From Mycolicibacterium anyangense (lineage in GTDB: Bacteria > Actinomycetota > Actinomycetes > Mycobacteriales > Mycobacteriaceae): DNA of 64,000 nt. Both the position numbers and the translations under genes were made by a program. The stretch's first letter is position 1, and each line of letters starts with the position of its first letter. This document shows, piece by piece, positions 1-8,658 of the stretch. The DNA lies in contig NZ_AP022620.1 in the NCBI RefSeq assembly GCF_010731855.1, positions 4,464,001-4,528,000 of the forward strand. The letters run 5' to 3'. Below the pieces are notes generated by a model that made no database searches, was not told the DNA's origin, and worked only from the letters and a program-made list of their open reading frames with translations.

Positions 1-1
1 A

Positions 2-1102
2 CTCGAGTCCTTCGCCAACGGGCTGGAGGGCAAGGGCGAGCAGATCAACAAGACCTTCCGGGCGCTGTCCGACGCGGTGACCGCGTTGAACGAGGGCCGC
101 GGTGACTTCTTCGCCGTCCTCAAGAGCCTGGCGCTGTTCGTCAATGCGCTGCACAAGAGCGACCAGCAGTTGGTGGCACTCAATTCCGATCTGGCCACGT
201 TCACGAACTCGTTCACCGGCAGCGACCAGGAAGTGGCCAACGCGGTCCGCGACATCAACTCGTTGCTGACGACGGCCCGAAAGTTCGTCAACGACAACGG
301 TTCTGTGCTGAGCAAGGACATCAACAACCTTGCCGACACCACCAACGCATTGATGCAGCCCGACGCCCGCAACGGCATCGAGACGGTGCTACACGTGTAC
401 CCGACGCTGGCGGCCAACCTGCAGAACATCTATCACCCGACGCATGGGGCCCTGGTCGCGATCCCGACGGTGGCCAGCTTCGCCAACCCGATGCAGTTCC
501 TCTGCAGCGCGATCCAGGCGGGCAGCCGGTTGGGCTACCAGGATTCGTCGGAGATGTGCGCGCAGTACCTCGCGCCGATCCTCGACGCGATCAAGTTCAA
601 CTTTCCGCCGTTCGGTGTGAACCAGTTCTCGACAGCGGAGACGCTGCCGAAGTACATCGCCTACTCCGAGCCGCGGCTGCAGCCCCCGCCGGGGTACAAG
701 GACACGACGGTGCCCGGTATCTGGTCGCGTGACACGCTGTTCTCGCACGGCAACCACGAGGCCGGCTGGATCGTGGCCCCCGGTATGCAGGGTGTCGACG
801 TGCAGGCGTTCACCGCCAACATGCTTACCCCGGACTCGTTGGCGGCGTTGATGGGCGGACCCGACCCGACGTCGATCCCCCCTGCCGGCCCGCCCGGTGG
901 CGCCCCGCCGAACTCCTACAGCGAGTACAACCCGCTGCCGCCGCCGTGGTACCCCGGTGCGCCGCCGCCACCGGCGCCTGCGCCGGGTGTCATCCCCGGA
1001 CCGCTGCCGGTTTCGCAGCAGATCAACGGTCCCGCACCGGGTCCCGCGGCCCCGGCTCCGGCCGGCCCGGCGCTGCCCGCTGAGATGGGGGGCGGACAGT
1101 GA
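2..1102 (+). CDS. mce1D: Mce family protein MceD (Mce1D-like), 5' end missing
   Basis: C-terminal 366 residues of an Mce protein; the reading frame is open from base 2, so the start lies before the window. Mce proteins form the periplasmic substrate-binding hexamer/tunnel of an ABC-type lipid importer. The visible part is the helical region downstream of the MlaD-type domain, with long amphipathic helices, followed by a Pro/Gly/Ala-rich tail from about base 860 to the stop. Such tails are typical of MceD. The stop overlaps the GTG start of mceE by 4 bases. The gene order D-E-F plus four Mce-associated membrane genes, and the downstream synteny, point to mce1 (fatty/mycolic acid import) rather than mce4 or the other copies. 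That assignment is inference from context. Confidence 0.9.
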   Translation, partial: LESFANGLEGKGEQINKTFRALSDAVTALNEGRGDFFAVLKSLALFVNALHKSDQQLVALNSDLATFTNSFTGSDQEVANAVRDINSLLTTARKFVNDNGSVLSKDINNLADTTNALMQPDARNGIETVLHVYPTLAANLQNIYHPTHGALVAIPTVASFANPMQFLCSAIQAGSRLGYQDSSEMCAQYLAPILDAIKFNFPPFGVNQFSTAETLPKYIAYSEPRLQPPPGYKDTTVPGIWSRDTLFSHGNHEAGWIVAPGMQGVDVQAFTANMLTPDSLAALMGGPDPTSIPPAGPPGGAPPNSYSEYNPLPPPWYPGAPPPPAPAPGVIPGPLPVSQQINGPAPGPAAPAPAGPALPAEMGGGQ

Positions 1103-2253
1103 GCGCGCTGATGAGTTCGACGCGCCGGTACGGTTGGCGCGCTCTGGTGCTGATCGTCACGGCACTGGTGCTGACGTCCTGCGGTTGGCGCGGTATCGCC
1201 AACGTGCCGCTGCCCGGTGGCCCCGGCAGCGGCAAAGACAAGATGACGGTCTACGTGCAGATGCCGGATACGTTGGCGCTCAACGTCAACAGCCGCGTCC
1301 GGGTGGCTGACGTCTTCGTCGGATCGGTGAAGTCGATCGAGCTGAAGAACTGGATCCCGACGCTGACACTGGATCTGCAGCCGGGAGTCAAGTTGCCCGC
1401 CAACGCGATTGCGCGCATCGGGCAGACGAGCTTGCTGGGTACTCAGCATGTCGAGCTGGATACGCCGCCCGATCCGTCGCCGGAGCCGCTGCGCAACGGT
1501 GCGACCATCCCGCTGAAGAACTCGCAATCGTTCCCCACCACCGAGCGCACCCTGGCCAGCATCGCCACCGTGCTGCGCGGCGGCGGTATCCCGAACCTGG
1601 AAGTGATCCAGACCGAGGTCGCCAACATCCTGTCGGGCAACGCCGACCAGATCCGCGACTTCCTGGGCAAGCTGGACACCTTCACCCAGCAGCTCAACGC
1701 GCAGCGCGAGGACCTGACCCGGGCCATCGACTCGACCAACGAGCTGTTGCAGATCGTGGCGAGCCGTAACAACACCCTGGATCGGGTGTTGACCGAATTC
1801 CCGCCGCTGATCAAGTATTTCGCGGATTCCCGGGACAAGCTGACCGGCGCCGTCGAAGCGTTGGGCCGGTTCAGCAATGTCACCGCCAACACGCTGTCGG
1901 CGGCACGGGCTGATCTCGACACCAACCTGCAGATGCTGCAGCGGCCGCTCAAGCAGCTGGGCAAGGCCGGGCCGTACATGCTCGATGCGCTCAAGCTGGT
2001 GATCACCGCGCCGTACCCGGTGGACAACATCCCGAAGGTGATCCGGGGTGACTACATCAACACCTCGGCCACGTTCGACCTGACGTTGTCCTCGATCGAC
2101 AATGCATTCCTGACCGGTACCGGTGTCTCCGGAATGCTGCGTGCTCTCGAGCAGGCGTGGGGTCGCGACCCGCAGACGATGATCCCGGATGTGCGGTTCA
2201 CGCCGCACCCGAACATGGCTGAGGGTGGACCGTATGTCGAGCGCGGCGAGTGA
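1099..2253 (+). CDS. lprK: Mce family lipoprotein MceE (LprK-like)
   Basis: 384 residues, close to the about 390 of M. tuberculosis LprK. It starts with GTG in a 4-base overlap with the mceD stop (GTGA). The N-terminus is a lipoprotein signal: basic start, hydrophobic stretch at residues 15-25, and a lipobox LTSC with the acylated cysteine at residue 28. The MlaD/Mce domain follows at about residues 50-130 (it begins near MTVYVQMP), then the long helical Mce region. MceE is the single lipoprotein subunit of the Mce hexamer and is expected on the outer face of the membrane. It is in one operon with mceD, mceF and the Mce-associated genes. Confidence 0.93.
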   Translation: MSALMSSTRRYGWRALVLIVTALVLTSCGWRGIANVPLPGGPGSGKDKMTVYVQMPDTLALNVNSRVRVADVFVGSVKSIELKNWIPTLTLDLQPGVKLPANAIARIGQTSLLGTQHVELDTPPDPSPEPLRNGATIPLKNSQSFPTTERTLASIATVLRGGGIPNLEVIQTEVANILSGNADQIRDFLGKLDTFTQQLNAQREDLTRAIDSTNELLQIVASRNNTLDRVLTEFPPLIKYFADSRDKLTGAVEALGRFSNVTANTLSAARADLDTNLQMLQRPLKQLGKAGPYMLDALKLVITAPYPVDNIPKVIRGDYINTSATFDLTLSSIDNAFLTGTGVSGMLRALEQAWGRDPQTMIPDVRFTPHPNMAEGGPYVERGE

Positions 2254-2267
2254 GGGGTGACGAGTAG

Positions 2268-3827
2268 ATGTTGACCCGCTTCATCAAGACGCAGCTCGTC
2301 ATCTTCGGCGTGCTGACCGTGGTCGCACTGCTGGTGCTCGGCGTGTATTTCCTGCGCCTGCCGACGCTGGCCGGTGTCGGGCAGTACACGCTGAAGGCCG
2401 ACCTGCCGTCCTCAGGCGGCCTGTACGCCACCGCCAACGTCACCTATCGCGGTGTCACGATCGGCCGGGTGACCAACGTCGAGCCCACCGAGACCGGTGT
2501 CCGCGCGACGATGAGCATCAGCGACAAGTACAAGATCCCGCTCGATGCCTCCGCCAATGTCCATTCGGTGTCGGCGGTCGGCGAGCAGTACCTGGATCTG
2601 GTGTCGGACAGCGGCAACGCCGGAAAGTACTTCGCGGCGGGACAGACGATCACCAAGAGCACCGTCCCGCAGGAGATCGGGCCGGCGCTGGACGCGGCGA
2701 ACAAGGGCCTGGCCGCGTTGCCTGCCGACAAGATTCCGGTGCTGCTCAACGAAACCGCCTTGGCGGTGGGCGGTTTGGGCCCGTCGCTGCAGCGGTTGGT
2801 CGACGGCACGCAGGCGATCGTCGGTGATTTCAAGACGAACATCGCCGACGTCAACGACATCATCGCGAACTCGGCGCCGGTGGTGGACAGCCAGGTGAAC
2901 TCCTCCAGTGCGATTTCGCAGTGGGCGGCCAACCTGAACTCCATCGCCTCGCAGACCGCTGCGCAGGATCAGGCGTTGCGCAGTGGGCTGAGTCAGGCCG
3001 GCCCGACCGCCGATGCGGTGACCGCGGTGTTCAGCGATGTCCGAGAGGCGCTGCCCCAGACGCTGGCGAACCTCGAGATCATCCTGGACATGCTCAAGCG
3101 CTACAACAAGGGCGTGGAGCAGGCGCTGGTGCTGCTGCCGCAGGGCGCCTCGGTGGCCCAGGCGGTGTCGGCACCGTATCCGCACCAGGCCGCGCTGGAC
3201 TTCGCGCTCACGATCAACCAGCCGCCGCCGTGTCTGACCGGCTTCCTGCCGGCCAGCCAGTGGCGTGCCCCGGCGGATCTGTCGCGCAAGCCGGTGGAGA
3301 ACGGGCTGTACTGCAAGATCCCCAAGGACACCCCGGCGAACGTGGTGCGCGGCGCGCGGAACTTCCCCTGCGTCGACGTCCCGGGTAAGCGGGCCGCGAC
3401 GCCAGAGGAGTGCCGCAGCAACGAGCCCTACACGCCGCTGGGCACCAACCCCTGGTACGGCGACCCCAACCAGGTGCTGACCTGCCCGGCGCCGGCCGCT
3501 CGATGCGACCAGCCGGTGAACCCGGGTACGGTGATACCGGCACCGACGATCAACAACGGGATGAACCCGTTGCCGGCGGACCTGCTGCCGCCCCCGTCGG
3601 CCAACCCCGTCACCAGCGACCCGCTGACACCGCCGGGGACGGGGACGGTCCAATGCAACGGACAGCAACCCAATCCGTGCACCTACACGCCGGCAGCCGG
3701 CAACGCGGCCGTCTATAACCCGCAGAGCGGTGAGTTGGTCGGTCCTGACGGTGTGAAGTACAGCGTCAAGAACTCGAGCAGTACAGGAGACGACGGATGG
3801 AAGGAGATGCTGGCTCCGGCCGGCTGA
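2268..3827 (+). CDS. mce1F: Mce family protein MceF
   Basis: 519 residues, matching the family's usual length for MceF (about 515). A single N-terminal membrane helix lies at about residues 9-29, then the MlaD domain at about 35-115, then a long helical segment. The C-terminal third is Cys- and Pro-rich and of low complexity (from about residue 320). It starts at ATG 14 bases after mceE. The 3' end carries the start of the next gene inside it (31-base overlap). Role: last of the six Mce subunits of the lipid importer. Confident in family and position; the mce1 assignment rests on synteny. Confidence 0.93.
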   Translation: MLTRFIKTQLVIFGVLTVVALLVLGVYFLRLPTLAGVGQYTLKADLPSSGGLYATANVTYRGVTIGRVTNVEPTETGVRATMSISDKYKIPLDASANVHSVSAVGEQYLDLVSDSGNAGKYFAAGQTITKSTVPQEIGPALDAANKGLAALPADKIPVLLNETALAVGGLGPSLQRLVDGTQAIVGDFKTNIADVNDIIANSAPVVDSQVNSSSAISQWAANLNSIASQTAAQDQALRSGLSQAGPTADAVTAVFSDVREALPQTLANLEIILDMLKRYNKGVEQALVLLPQGASVAQAVSAPYPHQAALDFALTINQPPPCLTGFLPASQWRAPADLSRKPVENGLYCKIPKDTPANVVRGARNFPCVDVPGKRAATPEECRSNEPYTPLGTNPWYGDPNQVLTCPAPAARCDQPVNPGTVIPAPTINNGMNPLPADLLPPPSANPVTSDPLTPPGTGTVQCNGQQPNPCTYTPAAGNAAVYNPQSGELVGPDGVKYSVKNSSSTGDDGWKEMLAPAG

Positions 3828-4453
3828 CCCCCCCGCCGGGCGACGATGCCGAGCGCAGCGAGGCTGAGGAGTCGTCGCAATCGGCCACCGGCGACGACGA
3901 GGCCTCGCAGGCGGCGGAATCATATTTCGCTGAGGCGGCGCCACCGCAGGCGTCCCGGCTGGCCAGTCGAGGCTGGCTGGTCGCGGTCAGCGTTGTTCTC
4001 CTGATCGCGGCCGCCGGTGTGGCGACCGGCGGGTACTTCGCCCTGCGGTCCCACCAGAGCAGTGTCGCCACTGCGCGGGCCGAGCAGGCTGCCGTCGCTG
4101 CGGCGGTGGACTGCGTGACGGCCACGCAGGCCCCGGACGCCAGCGCGATGGAAGCCAGCCAGCGCAAGATCATCGAGTGCGCCACCGGCGGATTCGGCGC
4201 GCAGGCCACGCTGTACAGCGGGTTGCTGGTCGACGCCTACCAGGCCGCCAAGGTTCAGGTCCAGGTGTCCAACATGCGTGCCGCGGTGGAACGCCACAAT
4301 GACGACGGGTCGATGGATGTGCTTGTGGCCCTTCGGGTGAAGGTTTCCAACACCGAAGCCCAGGGCCAGGAGCAGGGCTACCGGCTGCGGGTGAAGATGA
4401 TGCCCGACAACGGGACCTACAAGATCGCCGATCTCGCCCAGGTGAGTAAGTGA
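3797..4453 (+). CDS. Mce-associated membrane protein (Rv0175-like)
   Basis: 218 residues. An acidic Ser/Glu/Ala-rich cytoplasmic N-terminus of about 57 residues precedes one membrane helix (about residues 59-82) and an extracytoplasmic domain of about 135 residues. This is the plan of Mce-associated (Mas) proteins, which resemble VirB8-type folds and support the stability or assembly of the Mce importer. The ATG lies 31 bases inside mceF, preceded by a purine-rich GACGACGG stretch, so translation is probably coupled to mceF. The next gene begins in a 4-base overlap with the stop. First of four consecutive Mas-type genes, as downstream of mce1 in M. tuberculosis. Confidence 0.85.
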   Translation: MEGDAGSGRLTPPPGDDAERSEAEESSQSATGDDEASQAAESYFAEAAPPQASRLASRGWLVAVSVVLLIAAAGVATGGYFALRSHQSSVATARAEQAAVAAAVDCVTATQAPDASAMEASQRKIIECATGGFGAQATLYSGLLVDAYQAAKVQVQVSNMRAAVERHNDDGSMDVLVALRVKVSNTEAQGQEQGYRLRVKMMPDNGTYKIADLAQVSK

Positions 4454-5442
4454 CGGTGACCGACGGCGACGATATCGAGGTCAGCGCCGAGTTCCTCGAC
4501 ACGCTCGCCGACGTACCAGCCGTGCAGAAGGCCGGATGGGGCGCGCGGGCCGGCGCCTTCGGCGTCGACGTGCTGGTTCCCGTCGGCGTGCTGGCAACCT
4601 TGATGCTCGTCGCTTGGTCGGCTCCGCTGCGCGGCTGGCTGTGGTGGCTGACGGTCAGCGCCGCAGGGCTGGTCTTCCTCGCGGCGGCGATCAACCGTTG
4701 GGTGCTGCCCTCGCTGCGGGGCACCACGTTGGGCCGCTCGCTGTTCGGGATCACGATCGTCACCCGGACCGGCGCCCGGGTGGGACCGTGGCGACTGCTG
4801 CTGCGCGATATCGCTCATCTGCTCGACACCGTTCCGGTCTTCGTGGGCTGGCTGTGGCCGCTGTGGGACTCGCGCGGCCGAACCTTCGCCGACTTCCTGA
4901 CCCGTACCGAGGTGCGCCGTGTCATGGGGGAGCGCCCCGACCGCCGGTGGCTGGCCGGCGCCGTGCTGACCGGTGCGGCCGTCATCGCGTTGACCGCTGC
5001 GGGGCTGAACTATCTGACGGTGTACCGCCACGACCATGCGACCGACACCGCCCGGGCGCAGATCGCCGCCCAGGGACCCAAGATCGTCGAGAACATGCTC
5101 AGCTACGACGCGGCCAGCGTAGACGCCGACTTCGCCCGCGCCCGCGACCTGGTGACCGACGCCTATCGGCCGCAACTGGTCGCCCAGCAGGATGCGGTCC
5201 GCAAGGCGGGTCCCGTCGACAACGACTACTGGGTCACCAATAGCGCCGTCCTCACGAATACGCCGAATTCCGCGGTGATGCTACTGCTGATGCAGGGGCA
5301 GCGCGGCGCGGCGCCCAAGCAACGGCTGATCACCGCGACGGTGCGGGCCACCTTCGAGAAGGCCGCCGACGGCCGCTGGCGGGTGTCCAACATCTCGGTG
5401 CTGGCCAAACCGAATCCCACCGGCCAGGGGCAGGGCCGATGA
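4450..5442 (+). CDS. RDD-family Mce-associated membrane protein (Rv0176-like)
   Basis: 330 residues (Rv0176 is about 322). The N-terminal half is an RDD domain. It begins with GWGARAGAFGVD, in which Arg and Asp fall in the family's usual places, and has two hydrophobic helices, a TLGRSLFG motif and a membrane segment near GWLWPLWD. The C-terminal half has another helix (around LAGAVLTGAAVIALTAAGL) and a Mas-like extracytoplasmic domain. It is thus an RDD-Mas fusion. The GTG start overlaps the preceding stop (GTGA). It probably acts in the membrane alongside the Mce1 importer; the biochemical role is unknown. Confidence 0.85.
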   Translation: MTVTDGDDIEVSAEFLDTLADVPAVQKAGWGARAGAFGVDVLVPVGVLATLMLVAWSAPLRGWLWWLTVSAAGLVFLAAAINRWVLPSLRGTTLGRSLFGITIVTRTGARVGPWRLLLRDIAHLLDTVPVFVGWLWPLWDSRGRTFADFLTRTEVRRVMGERPDRRWLAGAVLTGAAVIALTAAGLNYLTVYRHDHATDTARAQIAAQGPKIVENMLSYDAASVDADFARARDLVTDAYRPQLVAQQDAVRKAGPVDNDYWVTNSAVLTNTPNSAVMLLLMQGQRGAAPKQRLITATVRATFEKAADGRWRVSNISVLAKPNPTGQGQGR

Positions 5443-5987
5443 GTCCGCGCCGCAAGGTCGAACCGGGCAGCGACAGCGTCTTCGGGATACCGGCGCCGCG
5501 ACCGCGCCGCTGGGTGCTGGCGCTGGTGAGCGGATTGGTGGCGGTGGCGATCATCGGGGCGATCACCGCCAGCGCCCTGATGCTGGTGGATCGGCAGACC
5601 CAGCGCCACGATGCGGTGCGGGACGTGGCCGTGCTGAGCTTCGTGCGCGGGTTCGTCACCGACTACACCTCGCCAGATCCGTTCCACGCCAACGACTATG
5701 CCAACAAGGTGCTGGCACAGGGCACCGGGCAGTTCGCCAAGCTGTACCAGGAGAAAATGAACGAGATCGTCATCCAGGTGGCCAGGGCGGAGCCGACGGC
5801 CGGCAGCGTCCAGGATCTCGGAATCGAACGATGGAACTCCGATGGCAGCGCCGACGTCGTCGTCGCCGCGACCACGACCACCACCATGCCCGACGGCAAG
5901 AAGATCGAGAACGGCAGCCGGTGGGTGGTCACCGCGACCAAGGAAGGACAGCAGTGGAAGATCAGCAACCTGCTGCAGGTGATCTGA
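5439..5987 (+). CDS. Mce-associated membrane protein (Rv0177-like)
   Basis: 182 residues (Rv0177 is 184). It has a short basic N-terminus, one membrane helix at about residues 27-48, and an extracytoplasmic Mas domain that ends with a WKISNLLQV pattern like its neighbours. ATG in a 4-base ATGA overlap with the RDD gene. Third Mas-type gene of the mce operon. Function is inferred from family: an accessory to the Mce lipid importer. Confidence 0.85.
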   Translation: MSPRRKVEPGSDSVFGIPAPRPRRWVLALVSGLVAVAIIGAITASALMLVDRQTQRHDAVRDVAVLSFVRGFVTDYTSPDPFHANDYANKVLAQGTGQFAKLYQEKMNEIVIQVARAEPTAGSVQDLGIERWNSDGSADVVVAATTTTTMPDGKKIENGSRWVVTATKEGQQWKISNLLQVI

Positions 5988-6604
5988 CCGACCAGGCGTC
6001 CGACGAGGCGCCAGCCAAGGACTTCTTCGGTGAGTACCCCGCCATCGAAGACACCGTCGCCGACGAGCCGTCCGCGCCTCGAAAGAGGGTGGCGGGCAAG
6101 GGGGCTGGGATTATCGTTGGAATCGCCGCCGCGCTGTTCGTCGGTGCCGGCGCGTTCGCCGGTGCCGCCGTGCAGCCGTATCTCGCCGATCGCGCGGCCG
6201 TGGCCACCAAACTCGACATCGCAAGGACTGCGGCCGAGGCCATCACCACGCTGTGGACCTACACCCCGGATGACATGGACAGGTTGCCGGACCGCTCGGC
6301 GAAGTTTCTCTCCGGGGATTTCCAGGACCAGTACCGCAAATACGTCGACGCGATCGTTCCGACCAACAAGCAGGCCAAGGTCACCAACACCACGCAGGTG
6401 GTGGGGACGGCCGTCGAGTCGCTGCGTGGCGACGAGGCCACCGCGCTGGTCTACACGAACACCACGTCGACGAGTCCGCTCAGCAAGAACATCCCGTCGA
6501 TGCGCTACCTGTCCTACCGACTGCAGCTGACCCGCAAGGGCGGCGACTGGCTGGTGAACAAGATGACCACGGTGACATCCCTGGATCTCACACCACAGAT
6601 CTGA
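5954..6604 (+). CDS. Mce-associated membrane protein (Rv0178-like)
   Basis: 216 residues when started at GTG 5954. That start has a good ribosome site (AAGGAAGGA about five bases upstream) and overlaps the previous gene by 34 bases. Starts further upstream give Arg/His-rich nonsense translated from the neighbour's second frame. Layout: acidic N-terminus of about 45 residues, one membrane helix (about 50-73), and a Mas domain with a WLVNKMTTV-type end. Last gene of the mce operon; the next gene starts 16 bases on and is of a different family. Confidence 0.82.
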   Translation: MEDQQPAAGDLTDQASDEAPAKDFFGEYPAIEDTVADEPSAPRKRVAGKGAGIIVGIAAALFVGAGAFAGAAVQPYLADRAAVATKLDIARTAAEAITTLWTYTPDDMDRLPDRSAKFLSGDFQDQYRKYVDAIVPTNKQAKVTNTTQVVGTAVESLRGDEATALVYTNTTSTSPLSKNIPSMRYLSYRLQLTRKGGDWLVNKMTTVTSLDLTPQI

Positions 6605-6620
6605 CGGCGATACTTGCCTG

Positions 6621-7313
6621 ATGGCCGTCGCCTCACCCGTCTCCGAACGTGCCACCGTCGTCGCCCTGCTACTGCTGACATTCGGCACCGGAATGATCGA
6701 CGCCATCAGCGTGCTCGCGCTCGGACATGTGTTCGTCGCGAACATGACCGGCAACGTGATCTTCCTGGGCTTCTGGTTCGTGCCGCATTCCGGCGTCGAC
6801 ATGACCGCCGCCGTCATCTCATTCGCGAGCTTCGTGCTGGGCACCGTCATCGGCGGGCGCTTCGCCCGTCATCTCGACTACGAGGTGCGGGTCTGGCTCA
6901 CTGCCGCCCTGGGCACCGAGGTGGTGCTGTTGACGGTGTTGGCGGTTCTCGCCGGCACCGGTGTCTTGGACTATCACGACAACGGCAAGCTGGTGTTGAT
7001 CGCCGGCCTGGCGATCACCTTCGGTGCCCAGAACGCCGCTGCCCGCCAGTTCGGCATCCAGGAACTCAGCACGACGGTGCTCACCTCGACGATCGTCGGT
7101 ATCGGCAGTGAGAGCCGGCTGGCCGGCGGACGGGGTGAACGTGAAAAGCTGCGCCTCAGCGTGGTATTCACGATGCTGGCCGGTGCGGCGGTCGGTGCCA
7201 CGTTGTCCCGGTTCATGGTGGCACCGGTGATCGGCCTGACGGCGGCGGTGGTGGCGACCAGTCTGGCGGTCTTCCGCTACGGCCCGCGGGCGACGGGATC
7301 GGGGACCGCCTGA
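6621..7313 (+). CDS. DUF1275 (YoaK-type) polytopic membrane protein
   Basis: 230 residues with six or so hydrophobic helices. The N-terminal signature (GMIDAISVLALGHVFVANMTGN) is characteristic of the DUF1275/YoaK family, whose function is not established. No clear Shine-Dalgarno precedes the ATG. It follows the mce operon by 16 bases on the same strand and may be read through from it, but nothing in the sequence links its function to Mce. Confidence 0.85.
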   Translation: MAVASPVSERATVVALLLLTFGTGMIDAISVLALGHVFVANMTGNVIFLGFWFVPHSGVDMTAAVISFASFVLGTVIGGRFARHLDYEVRVWLTAALGTEVVLLTVLAVLAGTGVLDYHDNGKLVLIAGLAITFGAQNAAARQFGIQELSTTVLTSTIVGIGSESRLAGGRGEREKLRLSVVFTMLAGAAVGATLSRFMVAPVIGLTAAVVATSLAVFRYGPRATGSGTA

Positions 7314-7370
7314 CCGGGGCGCGGCGCTGACAACCCCTGTCGGCGAGACGTTTTCAGTGCAGAGGCAACA

Positions 7371-8606
7371 CTAGTTCACCGACGGCGGCGGCTGTGGCTG
7401 TGGCTCGAACGGCTGATACCACCACCAGTCAGCACGCTCGCCAGTCGGTCCGGGACACGGCGGGACAACCGGCGGCCCATGTTCGGGTGGGCGGGCCAGT
7501 GATCCTCCTGTCAACTCCCGGCCGGCGTGATCGGTGACGACGAGGCAGTCGGCGGGCCCGGTGATGGTGATCAACCCGCGATGGTGGGCTCGATGGTGAT
7601 ACGGGCAGAGCAATACCAGATTGGTCAGTTCGGTGGGGCCGCCGTCTTCCCAGTGCCGGATGTGGTGCGCATGCAGGCCGCGGGTGCAGCTGCACCCCGG
7701 CACCGCGCAGCACCGGTCGCGGTGTTCGAGTGCCCGACGAAGCCGCCGATTGACCGTGCGGGTCGCCCGGCCGGCGCCGACAACCACACCGTCCCTTTCG
7801 AACCACACCTCACAGGTGGCGTCGCACGTCAGGTACCGGCGATCGGCTTCGCTGAGCAGGGGACCCAGATGCAATGCGGCGATTTGATCCTTGACGTCGA
7901 GATGCACCACCACGGTGGTGTGCTGCCCGTGCGGGCGGCGAGCCGACTCGGCGTCCCAACCGTCGGCCACCAGACGCAGGAACGCGTCAACCGTGGTCGG
8001 CGGCGGTGAACCCGCTGACGCGGTGGTGCTGTGGTCGCGCCTCCATTCGCCGACCATCGCGTCCAGATGCGACTGCACAGCGGCAGCCAACATCGCAGCC
8101 TCGTCATGGGGCAGCCGGATTCGCCAGCAGCTGCCCCACTCGTCGCTGGTGCTGGTGATCGAACGCTCGGGCGCAGCGGGGGATTTTGGTTCAGGTCGGG
8201 GTTCGAGTCGGATCGCGGTGCGCAGCTGGTGGACCGTCGCGACCGCGGCCAGCTGCGCGTAGTGCTCATCGGAGCCGGCGCTGGCCCGCGCAGCGATGAC
8301 GCTCACCTGATCGAGCGAGAGCCGCCCCTCGCGCATGCCTTGTGCACAGCGGGGAAATTCCGGCAATCGTTGGGCCACAGCACACATCGCGTGGGCGTTG
8401 GCCGATGACGATCCAAGCTTCCAGGCCACCAACGCCGGCACCGAGCGCGCTCCGGTGGCGCCACAGAGCTCGTCGCGATCCAGCTCGGCGACGATCTCGA
8501 CGATGCGCCCGTCGATCGCATTGCGCTGACCGGCCAGCTCCGCCAACTCCCCGAACAGCACGTCGAGACGCTCGCTGGGACTCACCGCCGCTGCCGTCGA
8601 AGACAT
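7371..8606 (-). CDS. DUF222 / HNH endonuclease-domain protein (13E12 repeat family)
   Basis: 411 residues from the ATG at 8606; upstream in-frame codons give a Cys/Arg-rich shadow sequence. The N-terminal two thirds is DUF222 (starting SERLDVLFGELAELAGQRNAID). The C-terminal part is an HNH nuclease motif with CAVPGC, HAHHI, and a CPYHHRAHH zinc/metal cluster. Actinobacterial genomes carry many copies of this family (called 13E12 REP in M. tuberculosis), often as variable accessory genes. Activity and target are unknown. Its 3' end stands alone, and no repeats or target-site duplications were recognised around it. Confidence 0.88.
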   Translation of the reverse strand: MSSTAAAVSPSERLDVLFGELAELAGQRNAIDGRIVEIVAELDRDELCGATGARSVPALVAWKLGSSSANAHAMCAVAQRLPEFPRCAQGMREGRLSLDQVSVIAARASAGSDEHYAQLAAVATVHQLRTAIRLEPRPEPKSPAAPERSITSTSDEWGSCWRIRLPHDEAAMLAAAVQSHLDAMVGEWRRDHSTTASAGSPPPTTVDAFLRLVADGWDAESARRPHGQHTTVVVHLDVKDQIAALHLGPLLSEADRRYLTCDATCEVWFERDGVVVGAGRATRTVNRRLRRALEHRDRCCAVPGCSCTRGLHAHHIRHWEDGGPTELTNLVLLCPYHHRAHHRGLITITGPADCLVVTDHAGRELTGGSLARPPEHGPPVVPPCPGPTGERADWWWYQPFEPQPQPPPSVN

Positions 8607-8658
8607 GGCCTCATCATGGCAGCGGCCACCGACAAAAACGGCCGTCGCCCGCGGTCCG

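Noticed and set aside
916..2208. 430-codon open frame on the minus strand
   Set aside because: Shadow of mceD/mceE; Arg/His/Gln-rich translation with no domain, in GC-rich DNA where such frames are common.
2412..3944. 510-codon minus-strand frame opposite mceF
   Set aside because: Antisense to a clear Mce gene; composition is non-protein-like.
7371..8606. DUF222-HNH gene as a mobile intron or insertion element
   Set aside because: No terminal repeats, target duplication or interrupted host gene seen; kept as an accessory gene only.
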